From positions 1 through 34,499 of the forward strand of contig NZ_SLAP01000204.1 in NCBI RefSeq assembly GCF_007126775.1: a stretch of DNA of 34,499 nt, read 5' to 3'. Position numbers and translations under genes: made by a program. Each line of letters starts with the position of its first letter. Position 1 is the stretch's first letter. This stretch comes from Cecembia sp. Lineage in GTDB: Bacteria > Bacteroidota > Bacteroidia > Cytophagales > Cyclobacteriaceae. Below, in pieces: positions 7,905-16,572 of the stretch. Under the pieces are notes generated by a model. The model was not told the DNA's origin. It was given only the letters and a program-made list of their open reading frames with translations, and did not search any database.

Positions 7905-8897
7905 TTAACTACTCAGTTCGTGGTAATGCTTTTGGTTCTTGGCTACGTTTTCTGCATTCCAATCTATTTTTTTATCAATTGGGTACTTTCTTACGGGACA
8001 ATCTGTGATTTGACAGTAATGGCAGCATTTTTCAGGAATACAGGGATCAGCATGCACAAAAACCTCCATCACCCCGGGCCAGTCATCTTCCAATACCTTT
8101 TCCAGCTCCTCCACCTCATCATGTACCTGCCCCAAATCCAAATAATAGGGCAATGTAAGGTGCAGATCTATATGCCTATCCCCCCCATATTGTTGGACCC
8201 GCATATTATGTACATCTATCCAATTAGGTTTTCTGTTCTTGTTAATCACCTCAACTGTGGACTGCAAAGCCTCAGGGTCAGCCTCATCCATTAAGCCTCC
8301 AACTGATTTTCTGACCAAGCCATATCCTGAATAGAGAATATAAAGCGAGAATAAAATAGCAATGACCGAGTCGAGAAAATAAAGGTTGGTCAGGTAAATA
8401 ATCACTATTCCCAAAATCAATAAAACAGAAGTCAAAGTATCTGTCAACAAATGCTTTCCATTGGCTTCAAGGGTAATGCTGTTGAGTTCTTTTCCTTTCT
8501 TTTTTAAAAGCAATCCAACAAAACCATTCAACAATCCTGAGAAAGAGATCAAGATGATCCCTTCAACCAATTTTTCCAATTCGTGAGGGAAAAAGAAATT
8601 ATAAATTGCCTGATATATAATAAAAAGGCCTGCAATCATGATCAGGGTACCTTCTACCCCTGCGCTGAAAAATTCTATTTTCCCATGACCATAAGGATGA
8701 TTGTCATCTCTTGGTCTGGAACTCAGGTAAATGCTATAGGAAGCAAAAGACGCCGCAACTACATTCACAATGCTTTCCAAGGCATCAGTCAAAATAGCTG
8801 TTGAATTGGTAATATAGAAGGAATAGAATTTTATAATCAACAGAATTACACTGATGATAAATGAAACTTTTATCCAATACGTCCGCTCTCTTTCCAC
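7905..8897 (-). CDS. Cation diffusion facilitator (CDF) metal exporter with Cys-rich tail
   Basis: The product is 330 residues, probably from GTG at 8897. Membrane helices occupy about residues 8-205. CDF signatures are visible: LTDALES in TM2 with Asp38, the HPYGHGK loop (His67, His71), and His149/Asp153 in NGKHLLTD of TM5, consistent with a Zn-type site. The position four residues after Asp38 is Ser42, where E. coli YiiP has a second Asp. The C-terminal cytoplasmic ferredoxin-like domain (about 205-290) is followed by an unusual tail, PCIPEKCCHYCQITDCPVRK, with five cysteines, likely binding metal. Such proteins export Zn, Fe or Co by proton exchange; the metal is inference. Confidence 0.9.
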   Translation of the reverse strand: MERERTYWIKVSFIISVILLIIKFYSFYITNSTAILTDALESIVNVVAASFASYSIYLSSRPRDDNHPYGHGKIEFFSAGVEGTLIMIAGLFIIYQAIYNFFFPHELEKLVEGIILISFSGLLNGFVGLLLKKKGKELNSITLEANGKHLLTDTLTSVLLILGIVIIYLTNLYFLDSVIAILFSLYILYSGYGLVRKSVGGLMDEADPEALQSTVEVINKNRKPNWIDVHNMRVQQYGGDRHIDLHLTLPYYLDLGQVHDEVEELEKVLEDDWPGVMEVFVHADPCIPEKCCHYCQITDCPVRKYPIDKKIDWNAENVAKNQKHYHELSS

Positions 8898-9036
8898 TTT
8901 TTTTAGGTTAAAGTGCCAAAATAAAACTAATTTTAAGGAAAGCCCTTTATTTCTTAAAATTCTAATGTGAATTTCTTATTTGACAGGTTAACAGTCAACA
9001 AAAATATATTCAACAGCTTTCCTTTTTTCTGAATTT

Positions 9037-10116
9037 ATGAGCGATATAGACAAAACCAAACTCCCTGCTACCATCCGTGTGTTGGTAGTGTTATTATTGA
9101 TCATTGTGATCATATTTATTCTGATCCTGGGCAAAAACATTTTAATCCCTCTTTTCCTGGCCGGCTATGTATCCGCCCTTTTGGTACCAATGGGCAATTG
9201 GCTGGAAACCAAGAAATTTTCCAGAATTATGAGTTCCATAGTCGCCCTGCTTACGGCAGTATTGGGGATATTGGGACTTTTGACCTTTATTGCTTTCCAA
9301 GTAGCAAGCTTCAGCAGGGATCTTGGAAATGTTGGTGAAAAGCTGAATAAATACCTGGCAGATCTGGAAGTGTTTCTTTCTGATAAACTAAAAATTGAAA
9401 CAGGTGTTGGAAAAGGAATCGATCAGGATTACCTTATCAACTTGCTTGAGGAAAACAGCAGGAGTGTGGCAGATTTTATTTTCGGAACCCTGGGTTCCCT
9501 TACTTCCTTTGTTTTACTGATTGTTTTCATCTTTTTTTTCCTGTTGTACAGAGACCATTTGACTTTGTTCATTTCAAGGCTTTTCAAAGATCAGGAAAGT
9601 GAAAAAGTCAGGCATGAAATAAAAAATCTCAGAAAGGTTGTTCAAAAATATATCATCGGGGTGCTGAAGGTAATGGCCATACTTGCCGTATTGAATACAG
9701 CCATTTTATTTGGTTTCGGAATAAAGCATGCAGTTTTCTTTGGAGTTTTTGCCGGTATTTTAAATATCATTCCTTTTTTGGGCCCTTTCCTGGGGGCTAT
9801 CCTGCCCACAATATTTGCCTTTCTTACCAAAGACAGTCTTTGGTATCCTTTTGGAGTAGTGGCTGCTTTTCAGATCATACAATTGATTGAAAGCAATTTC
9901 CTGACTCCAAAAATTGTCGGTGCCAATGTTAACCTCAATGCCTTTGTGACTTTTTTGGGTTTGATGATAGGTGCAGCCATCTGGGGAATAGCTGGCATGA
10001 TTATCATTATTCCGACCTTGGCGGTTCTTCGACAGATTTTTGAACTCAATGAGGCAACTTTGCCCTTTGCTTTATTGTTAGGTGAAGAAGAAGAAGAAAA
10101 AAAGAAAAAAACTTAG
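9037..10116 (+). CDS. AI-2E family transporter (paralogue 1)
   Basis: The product is 359 residues with the PF01594-type layout: two N-terminal helices (about residues 16-55), a third near 65-90, an amphipathic extramembrane stretch (about 95-155), then a C-terminal bundle containing the family-typical NIIPFLGPFLGAILP segment and QIIQLIESNFLTPKIVG. It ends in a highly charged EEEEEKKKKK tail. Family members were named for autoinducer-2 export (TqsA), but many act as Na+/H+ antiporters or have unknown cargo, so no substrate is assigned. The TPR lipoprotein starts 9 nt after its stop, so they are probably co-transcribed. A second copy lies at 22509. Confidence 0.85.
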   Translation: MSDIDKTKLPATIRVLVVLLLIIVIIFILILGKNILIPLFLAGYVSALLVPMGNWLETKKFSRIMSSIVALLTAVLGILGLLTFIAFQVASFSRDLGNVGEKLNKYLADLEVFLSDKLKIETGVGKGIDQDYLINLLEENSRSVADFIFGTLGSLTSFVLLIVFIFFFLLYRDHLTLFISRLFKDQESEKVRHEIKNLRKVVQKYIIGVLKVMAILAVLNTAILFGFGIKHAVFFGVFAGILNIIPFLGPFLGAILPTIFAFLTKDSLWYPFGVVAAFQIIQLIESNFLTPKIVGANVNLNAFVTFLGLMIGAAIWGIAGMIIIIPTLAVLRQIFELNEATLPFALLLGEEEEEKKKKT

Positions 10117-10125
10117 AATTATAAC

Positions 10126-11055
10126 ATGAACAGTAAATGGCTAGTAGTCCTTTTTTTTCTTTTCACTTTGGTGGCATGTGATAGTGAAGATGATAAAAAA
10201 GGCCGTTTTCTACTTAAAGGAAATGAAAAACTCAAAGAAAATGACACCAAATCAGCCATAGACTTTTATTCGGAAGCCATCAAAATAGATCCTGAATTTG
10301 TAGACGCACTTTATAATCGTGGCTTGGTCTATCAGAGGAACAATAGGTTGGACGATGCGATCAGGGATTACGGTGCGGTATTAACTGTAATGCCTGAACA
10401 CAGGGCTACTCTTTTCCAAAGAGGATTGGCTTTGATGGATAATGGAGAATATTACAAGGCCCTTGCTGATGCTGAGCGTTCAGTAGAACTATTTGAAGAC
10501 AACTGGCAGAGTCACTTTCTATACGGAATGGTTTTAGCGCAATTGAAAGACCATGATAAAGCATTACAAGCTTTTGATAGTGGATTACTCTTAGAACCGG
10601 GTAATTCCGACCTTTTGGTAAACAAAGCCATCATTTGTTATGAACAGAAAAATTATGATCTGGCTTCAGATATACTGCGCAATGCTGAAGATTTAAATCC
10701 GGAAGAACCAAATATCTATAACCTGCGCTCTATGATCAGTTTTGAAGAAGGGGATTTTTCTCAGGCAATGGCATCAGTGGAAAAAGCAATTTTCCTTAAC
10801 CCAAGAGATGCTTATTACTATAATAACAGGGGACTGTATAAACTCTTCCTAGGAGAATTGGAAAGTGGATTGGAGGATATCAATTACAGTTTGAAACAAG
10901 ATTCCAAAAACTTATATGCTTTACGGAACAAGGGTATTTATTATGCTAAAAAAGAAGAAAAAGAGCTGGCCTTGAGATACCTGGAAGATGTTTTTGGTAA
11001 AGTTCCGGACATGCCCCTTGTTCAGGAATACCTGAAAATGGCTCAGGCACTTTGA
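10126..11055 (+). CDS. TPR-repeat lipoprotein
   Basis: The product is 309 residues with a lipoprotein signal, MNSKWLVVLFFLFTLVAC, so Cys18 should be lipidated. The next residues, DSEDDKK, resemble the acidic S-(D/E)-(D/E) lipoprotein export signal used in Bacteroidota to place lipoproteins on the cell surface. The rest is about seven or eight tetratricopeptide repeats, for example YNRGLVYQRNNRLDDAIRDY and LYGMVLAQLKDHDKALQAF. It is probably a protein-interaction scaffold in the outer membrane. It follows the AI-2E transporter by 9 nt. Its last 13 nt overlap the 3' end of the convergent histidine kinase gene. Confidence 0.85.
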   Translation: MNSKWLVVLFFLFTLVACDSEDDKKGRFLLKGNEKLKENDTKSAIDFYSEAIKIDPEFVDALYNRGLVYQRNNRLDDAIRDYGAVLTVMPEHRATLFQRGLALMDNGEYYKALADAERSVELFEDNWQSHFLYGMVLAQLKDHDKALQAFDSGLLLEPGNSDLLVNKAIICYEQKNYDLASDILRNAEDLNPEEPNIYNLRSMISFEEGDFSQAMASVEKAIFLNPRDAYYYNNRGLYKLFLGELESGLEDINYSLKQDSKNLYALRNKGIYYAKKEEKELALRYLEDVFGKVPDMPLVQEYLKMAQAL

Positions 11056-14000
11056 TTGGCAATCTTGAGTACCTCTTTGATTTTTCTTAGGAGCTCAGAA
11101 GCATCAATAGGTTTGGCTACATAACCATCAAAACCTGTTTTTTCGATTCTGTCCATTACCTCTATTTTGTCTGCAGCAGAAAGGGCCAATACAGGTACAT
11201 TGCAAATTTCTTTTATTTTTTCGGTAGCATCAAAGCCATTCATTACCGGCATTTGAATATCCATCAATATACAATCGTATTCTCCATCTTGAACAGCTTC
11301 TACTGCAAGCTTTCCATTGCTCACCCTGTGGTATTGAATACCCCATTTTTTGATGATTTTACCTAATACCAAGGCATTGACATCATTGTCTTCAGCCATC
11401 AAAAGTCTAACCTCCGATAGCGTTTTGGGCTTGGTACCGTTAGGCTTTTCCGGTTCTTGTTTTTCTAGATCTGATACTGTAGCCTTTGTCTGCTTCTTGG
11501 GTTCTTCTAAAGGTGCTATTCTTTCCACCTTGTTGGGTTTGAGCTCTACCTTCGGTTGGTGCTCATCTTCCGCAAAATTTGAAACCTGCCCGTACATTTT
11601 TTCGAACTCTATTTCAAAGAAGAAGGTGGAACCCGCTCCCACTTCAGAGTAAAGGTCAATTTTACTGTCCATCAAAGCCAATAGCTTTTTGGTGATGGCA
11701 AGACCTAAACCTGTGCCGCCATATTTTTTACTGAAAGAATTCTGGACCTGATCAAACTCATTGAAAACCCGGTCTTTATGCTCCTCAGCAATCCCAATTC
11801 CTGTATCCTTAACTTCAAAATAAACCTTGATCTTAGAGGCTTCATTTTCACGGATATCTACAGTTACGTCAACACTTCCCTTTTCCGTAAATTTAAGTGC
11901 ATTGGTGATCAAGTTATTCAATACTTGTGAAAGCCTGACCTTATCTCCTTTCACTTCAATACCTGCATCCTGCTTGAAATGCAATGAAAGTTTGTTGCCA
12001 CTGTCTTTGGCATGGTATTCCAAGCCATTGATGACATTTTTGACGACCTCCTCCAAATTCATTGGACTTACCTCAAGGTTGAGTTTTCCAGCTTCAATCT
12101 TTTGGAAGTCAAGGAGGTCATTGATCATTGTGATCAAATTGTCCACTGCAAAATTAATGGTATTAAATGCCGCGGCCTGTACTGGGGTATGGTCATCCTG
12201 CAAAAGGGAATAAACCGAACCTGAAATGGCATTAAGGGGGGTCCTGAGTTCGTGGCTGATAATGGAAAGAAATTCAGATTTGATCTGACTGGCCTTCATG
12301 GCTTCCTCTTTGGCACTCCTTAACTTATCTTCAAATTTCTTTTGATCTGTGATATCTGTAAGGTAACCGTACCACACCACATCTCCATTCTCGAGTTGTT
12401 CGGGCTTGGCTGCACCAAGCACCCATTTATAGTTTTTGGTTTCCGGCTCTATAATCCTGAATTTACAGGACCAAGGCGTAAGCTTTCTTGCAGATGATAC
12501 CGTTGTTGTCAATACATTGGCGATATCCTCCGGATGTACTTTGGAAATGGCTTTGCCAACGTCATTGAACCCTGCCACTTCTTTGTCTTTGAGATCCAGA
12601 ATATTCTGAATTCCCGGACTGAGGTAGGAAAACTTCATTTCTCCATCTTTGTCCACGACAAATTGGTACAAGGCCCCTGGAATCTGTTCGGTAAGATGTG
12701 TCAGGAAATCAGGTGCTGCACTTTCGGCAAGCGATTTTTCCCTAGCAGCAGATATTTCCCTGAAACTTGAAACTATATGATTTACTTCCTGGATTTGGAC
12801 CAATTTGGAAGCAATTTCGACATGCAGTTCATTACCTTCCAAAGTCAATAACTCACTTTGATAGGTTTTAACCCCCTCCGCGCTGAGATGGCTGAGGTGG
12901 TTTTCCCAAACCTCTTTTTTATCAAACAAAGGTTCAAGTTTAGCAATTTGATCCGGAAAGGCCTGACCATCTTTGGAACCAATTCTTTGCTGTGCCAATT
13001 GGTTGTAGAAAATAATTTTTCCCGACATATCCGTCACAAAAGCACCGTCAGGAAAACCATCCAAAATTTCCTTGGACAAGCCCAGGTAATTTGCTTGTTC
13101 CTTATCCCTGCTTACATCCTGGATAGTCCCAAAAATCCTTGAGGTTTTATTGGTAAGGATATGTGCCCTACCTGAAAACTCTATCCACTTGAAACCATCT
13201 TCCCCTGCTTTGATTTCCAATAATAAATCTATTTCCTTGCTGGAGGAGATCAGTGATGATACCGCATTCTTAACCATGGACCTATCAGCAGGCTGGAAAA
13301 GATTGACCATACTTTCCAATGTCAATGCTGTATTTTTCTTCAGACCGAAAATATTGTAGGTCTCCTCCGAAAAATAAACACCCTTATCCTCTGTATTGAT
13401 TTCCCAAAAACCAATATGTCCAAGTTTCTCACCTAAGGCATAAAGTTCGTTCAGGTTTTGCTTCTGGTCCAGTAATTCTTTTGATGCGGTAATATCTCTG
13501 GCTACAGCATAAAACTTGCCTACGATGAAATGAACATTGAACTCAAACCACCTGTAATCGCCATCCTTAGTCAACAATCTAGCCTCAAAGTTGGTGTTTT
13601 TCCTTTCCTGCCGAAAATCCAAAACCAAGGATTTAACTTTTTCTAGATCATCAGGATGAAAATAACTGCAAAGCTCAATATTGGTAATTTCATCCGGGTT
13701 GTAGCCCAAAGCCGGTTTCACCGAACTGCTTACCCAGGTAAGAAATGACTCTTGGCCAATCCCGATAAGGTCAATGGAGTTCCTGAAAAAATACTGGGAA
13801 TCGTTTTTATTGGGAAGCCCTTGCCCCCTTAACTCCTTCCCTTTGTAAAAAAGAAAATAGTTTGACGCATTTTCCTGAGGCAATTCCAAATAAAAAGTAT
13901 ACTCGACCCCCATAAAGGTCAGTATTAATTCTTCATTAAAGATATATGAATTGATATCCAGTCCAAGACCAACGAGGTTTCTCTCATCCAAAAACTGCCC

Positions 14001-14129
14001 TATCTGATTTTCAAAAGCCTGATTACTATAAAAAATATTATAGGGATAAGAATCATCAGCTAAAAATACCATTTCGCTGGATTCAAAAATTATTTTCTTG
14101 AAAGTATTATTTATACCTCTTTCCTTCAT
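11043..14129 (-). CDS. Soluble multi-PAS hybrid sensor histidine kinase / response regulator
   Basis: The product is 1028 residues with no transmembrane segment or signal peptide, so it should sense in the cytoplasm. About five PAS-like domains come first (near 8-110, 115-220, 228-340, 350-465 and 475-605). HisKA follows with phospho-acceptor His626 in SHELRTP, then HATPase_c with N-box NNLITNALKF and G-box GGTGLGLAI (about 670-850). A linker rich in Lys, Pro and Glu leads to a C-terminal receiver domain with Asp957 in LMDIQMP and the acidic pair AEDND. No DNA-binding or HPt domain is present, so the next phosphorelay partner is encoded elsewhere. The signal is unknown. Confidence 0.92.
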   Translation of the reverse strand: MKERGINNTFKKIIFESSEMVFLADDSYPYNIFYSNQAFENQIGQFLDERNLVGLGLDINSYIFNEELILTFMGVEYTFYLELPQENASNYFLFYKGKELRGQGLPNKNDSQYFFRNSIDLIGIGQESFLTWVSSSVKPALGYNPDEITNIELCSYFHPDDLEKVKSLVLDFRQERKNTNFEARLLTKDGDYRWFEFNVHFIVGKFYAVARDITASKELLDQKQNLNELYALGEKLGHIGFWEINTEDKGVYFSEETYNIFGLKKNTALTLESMVNLFQPADRSMVKNAVSSLISSSKEIDLLLEIKAGEDGFKWIEFSGRAHILTNKTSRIFGTIQDVSRDKEQANYLGLSKEILDGFPDGAFVTDMSGKIIFYNQLAQQRIGSKDGQAFPDQIAKLEPLFDKKEVWENHLSHLSAEGVKTYQSELLTLEGNELHVEIASKLVQIQEVNHIVSSFREISAAREKSLAESAAPDFLTHLTEQIPGALYQFVVDKDGEMKFSYLSPGIQNILDLKDKEVAGFNDVGKAISKVHPEDIANVLTTTVSSARKLTPWSCKFRIIEPETKNYKWVLGAAKPEQLENGDVVWYGYLTDITDQKKFEDKLRSAKEEAMKASQIKSEFLSIISHELRTPLNAISGSVYSLLQDDHTPVQAAAFNTINFAVDNLITMINDLLDFQKIEAGKLNLEVSPMNLEEVVKNVINGLEYHAKDSGNKLSLHFKQDAGIEVKGDKVRLSQVLNNLITNALKFTEKGSVDVTVDIRENEASKIKVYFEVKDTGIGIAEEHKDRVFNEFDQVQNSFSKKYGGTGLGLAITKKLLALMDSKIDLYSEVGAGSTFFFEIEFEKMYGQVSNFAEDEHQPKVELKPNKVERIAPLEEPKKQTKATVSDLEKQEPEKPNGTKPKTLSEVRLLMAEDNDVNALVLGKIIKKWGIQYHRVSNGKLAVEAVQDGEYDCILMDIQMPVMNGFDATEKIKEICNVPVLALSAADKIEVMDRIEKTGFDGYVAKPIDASELLRKIKEVLKIANQSA

Positions 14130-14274
14130 CAGAAGTTATATCAAACTGTCTGTTCTTTTGTTTTCAATTTTATGAAAATTGTGGTGCTATACAATAATCT
14201 TTGTAAACATACATCAAATTGCCTTTTACACCAAATTTTTTGCTTTTAAAATCTAAAAATATGCCTTTTACTCA

Positions 14275-15492
14275 TTAGATTCCGAATTCTACCTGAAACA
14301 TTCCAGTCCATGAATTACCCACATTTTCAAAACTGGAAAGTCCTTCCAGCCACTTATAGCCTACATTTGCCTGAAATTTAATTCTATGTCCGTTGACATA
14401 TCTGGAAAAACCAAGAAGGACTTCATCCACTCGATCCTGAAACTGAATGATTTCTGGATCAGGTGTCACTTTTGAATATCTGAATGCAAGTTCGTGTTTT
14501 CTGTCCAACATTCTACTGATTTGGGTATTTAAACCCCATCCAACTTGTACTATCCTTATATCGCCCATATCATTGCTTGTAATGGGATCCAAAGAACTTC
14601 TTTCTAAGTACTCTCCCAAAACAGCCCAACCTCGGTATTTGAACACCCCATCTACTATCAAGCTGTTCATATTTCGTGCTTCAAACAGGTTCTGTCCCAA
14701 CTGCCCTCCTGCCCTTACGGCTTTTTGATTGGCGGATAGGGTTATTCCAATTGAGAGCTTTGGATTTGTTTCAAATTCCAAATCTCCTTCTGAGTAATCT
14801 CCATTGTTCAAAAAGGGCCCAAAAGGAAGGTATTCCAATCTTCCGGTATAACTCAGTCCATTATTTATGGCTGAGGCATTTCTTCCATCTCCTGTTGTCA
14901 ATGCCCCTTTGAACTGCAGTTCAGAGGTATTGCTAAAAGGAAAAGTTTTATACAAAAACAATCCAAAGTCCCTGTCAATGTTAAACAGAGCATTAGCGGT
15001 TGAACGGTCTGCAAACTGTAGATTCCCAGAACTGTTTACCCTTTGCCTGTTACCTGGAAGCTTGGATTGTCCAAATCCCAGGTAAAAATTTTGATTGACA
15101 ATATAATAGACGATTGCATCCCTTATGGGCTGTGCAATCAATGTATTTTCCAAATCCAAATCTGCTTTAGAAAAAGCCAATTGAATATAATATTGTAATC
15201 TTGGATGCCCTACAAACCCATCTAACCGAAGGCGAAGTCTTCTAACCCGCATTTCAAATTCATTTACCCTGAAATCATCCCCTTCCAAGGTATTGAATCC
15301 TGCCCGGTTTTGCATTCTGAACCTGAAATTCATCAAAAACAGGGAATCTTTGGAAAAACTGATCCCATCCTCTACCAATAAAAGTGCCCTTTCATCTGTT
15401 TCCACCACTTGACCTGATGCCGGTGAAAAAAAAAGAAAAAACATCCAAAGAACCATCAGCAGTATGACTCTTTTCCCAGCTCTTAAGAACAT
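14275..15492 (-). CDS. Phosphate-selective porin O/P-like outer-membrane protein
   Basis: The product is 405 residues from ATG at 15492; an in-frame GTG three codons earlier is less likely. A signal peptide ends near SPASGQ. The mature part is full of alternating beta strands with the porin O/P family signatures RVNEFEMRVRRLRLRLDG near the N-terminus, YIQLAFSKADLD, and NFYLGFGQSKLPGNRQR. It ends in a strand with a terminal aromatic pattern, MFQVEFGI, typical of outer-membrane barrels. Family members form anion or phosphate channels; specificity here is unproven. It lies 165-175 nt downstream of the LCIB-type gene on the same strand. Confidence 0.85.
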   Translation of the reverse strand: MFLRAGKRVILLMVLWMFFLFFSPASGQVVETDERALLLVEDGISFSKDSLFLMNFRFRMQNRAGFNTLEGDDFRVNEFEMRVRRLRLRLDGFVGHPRLQYYIQLAFSKADLDLENTLIAQPIRDAIVYYIVNQNFYLGFGQSKLPGNRQRVNSSGNLQFADRSTANALFNIDRDFGLFLYKTFPFSNTSELQFKGALTTGDGRNASAINNGLSYTGRLEYLPFGPFLNNGDYSEGDLEFETNPKLSIGITLSANQKAVRAGGQLGQNLFEARNMNSLIVDGVFKYRGWAVLGEYLERSSLDPITSNDMGDIRIVQVGWGLNTQISRMLDRKHELAFRYSKVTPDPEIIQFQDRVDEVLLGFSRYVNGHRIKFQANVGYKWLEGLSSFENVGNSWTGMFQVEFGI

Positions 15493-15666
15493 TGTATCCA
15501 CCTACTTTTTGGTTTCAAAACGGATTAAATATAAATCATTTTTACAAATATCAAATCAACCTGTTAAACAAAGACTATTTGGAATATTGTAATGCATTTT
15601 TAATCATTTAAAAAAATCAGCCTTTTGGGAAATGCATAAAACAAATCAATATTTCGAGGGATGCTT

Positions 15667-16434
15667 TTACAAGTGTTGAAATGCTTCTGTGTCCAAAATA
15701 GAACTGGGAATATATTGTTCTTGGTCTTTGGTGTGAATCACTTCAAAATTCCTGATATCCACATAATCGTGGAAATCTTCAGAAGTATTGATAATTACCC
15801 CACCAAGGAGGAAAATTTTTTCACATTTAAACTCATTGATGGACATCCTGACCAGACGGTTGATCTGTCTATTGATCTTATAGTAGGCTACTTCAGTGAT
15901 TTCCTTTTTGGGATTCTCAGCATTCAAGATCCTTGTTTTAAAAGGCATCAACATCTGTTCGAGCAAGACCTGCTGATAATCGTACTCCACCAAATGGGGC
16001 ACATAAGTTTCCTCTCCTTCAGTATCCTGCTGAAAGCGTTGCAAGGCCAACATCAGGGCGCCACAGCTATTGGTAAGCTTTTTCTGACCGACTCTTCTCA
16101 TTCTGCCCAATTCTCCTTCATCTGTAATCCCTATATGAGGACCATAAAATATAAAGGCATCCCCTTCATCAGGAATATGGTGCGAGAAGGCAACCATCCC
16201 TGTCAGACCGGAATAAGGCAGACCCCCCAAGCCTCCCATTGAAAACGGCCTGTTAAGGACCTTTCTAAAATCGGTGGAAACATTCACATCATCTGAGCAT
16301 AAAGATGTAGCAAAAAGCATTTTTTTAAGGTTTGTCTTATACTCTCTGGCAAGGAGATTCAAATAACTGAAAGTTATCTCTTCTCCTGTTTTAGCATTGG
16401 GATAATGCTGATTTATGATGGGTTCCATTTCCAT
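15667..16434 (-). CDS. LCIB/LCIC-family carbonic anhydrase homologue
   Basis: The product is 255 residues. I recognise the signature of the limiting-CO2-inducible protein B/C domain, a beta-like (theta-class) zinc carbonic anhydrase: CSDDVN (46-51), FSMGGLGGLPYSGLTG (64-79), FSHHIPDEG (83-91), FYGPHIGITDEG (96-107) and NSCGAL (122-127). Cys46, His100 and Cys124 are the candidate zinc ligands, and Asp48 or Asp49 with Arg57 may supply the catalytic acid/base pair. There is no signal peptide, so it should be cytoplasmic. The family interconverts CO2 and bicarbonate, though some members are inactive. It sits between aconitase and a porin with gaps of about 140-170 nt, so a shared transcript is not assured. 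Confidence 0.75.
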   Translation of the reverse strand: MEMEPIINQHYPNAKTGEEITFSYLNLLAREYKTNLKKMLFATSLCSDDVNVSTDFRKVLNRPFSMGGLGGLPYSGLTGMVAFSHHIPDEGDAFIFYGPHIGITDEGELGRMRRVGQKKLTNSCGALMLALQRFQQDTEGEETYVPHLVEYDYQQVLLEQMLMPFKTRILNAENPKKEITEVAYYKINRQINRLVRMSINEFKCEKIFLLGGVIINTSEDFHDYVDIRNFEVIHTKDQEQYIPSSILDTEAFQHL

Positions 16435-16511
16435 AGCTTGAGGGATTTTTCTTTAAAATAGGAAAAAAGGCAATCAAATAGCGGTCTAATACAATATTTA
16501 TATTTCTACGT

Positions 16512-16549
16512 AAAAAAAAAGAGCCAGTTAACATGCAACTGACTCTTTT
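16512..16549 (-). terminator. Terminator after aconitase
   Basis: AAAAGAG-C-CAGTT (16517-16529) pairs with AACTG-A-CTCTTTT (16537-16549), one mismatch and a 7-nt loop. Read leftward, it is followed by a run of nine T residues (16520-16512). Confidence 0.75.
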
Positions 16550-16572
16550 CTGAAATATTATCAATGGATGGG

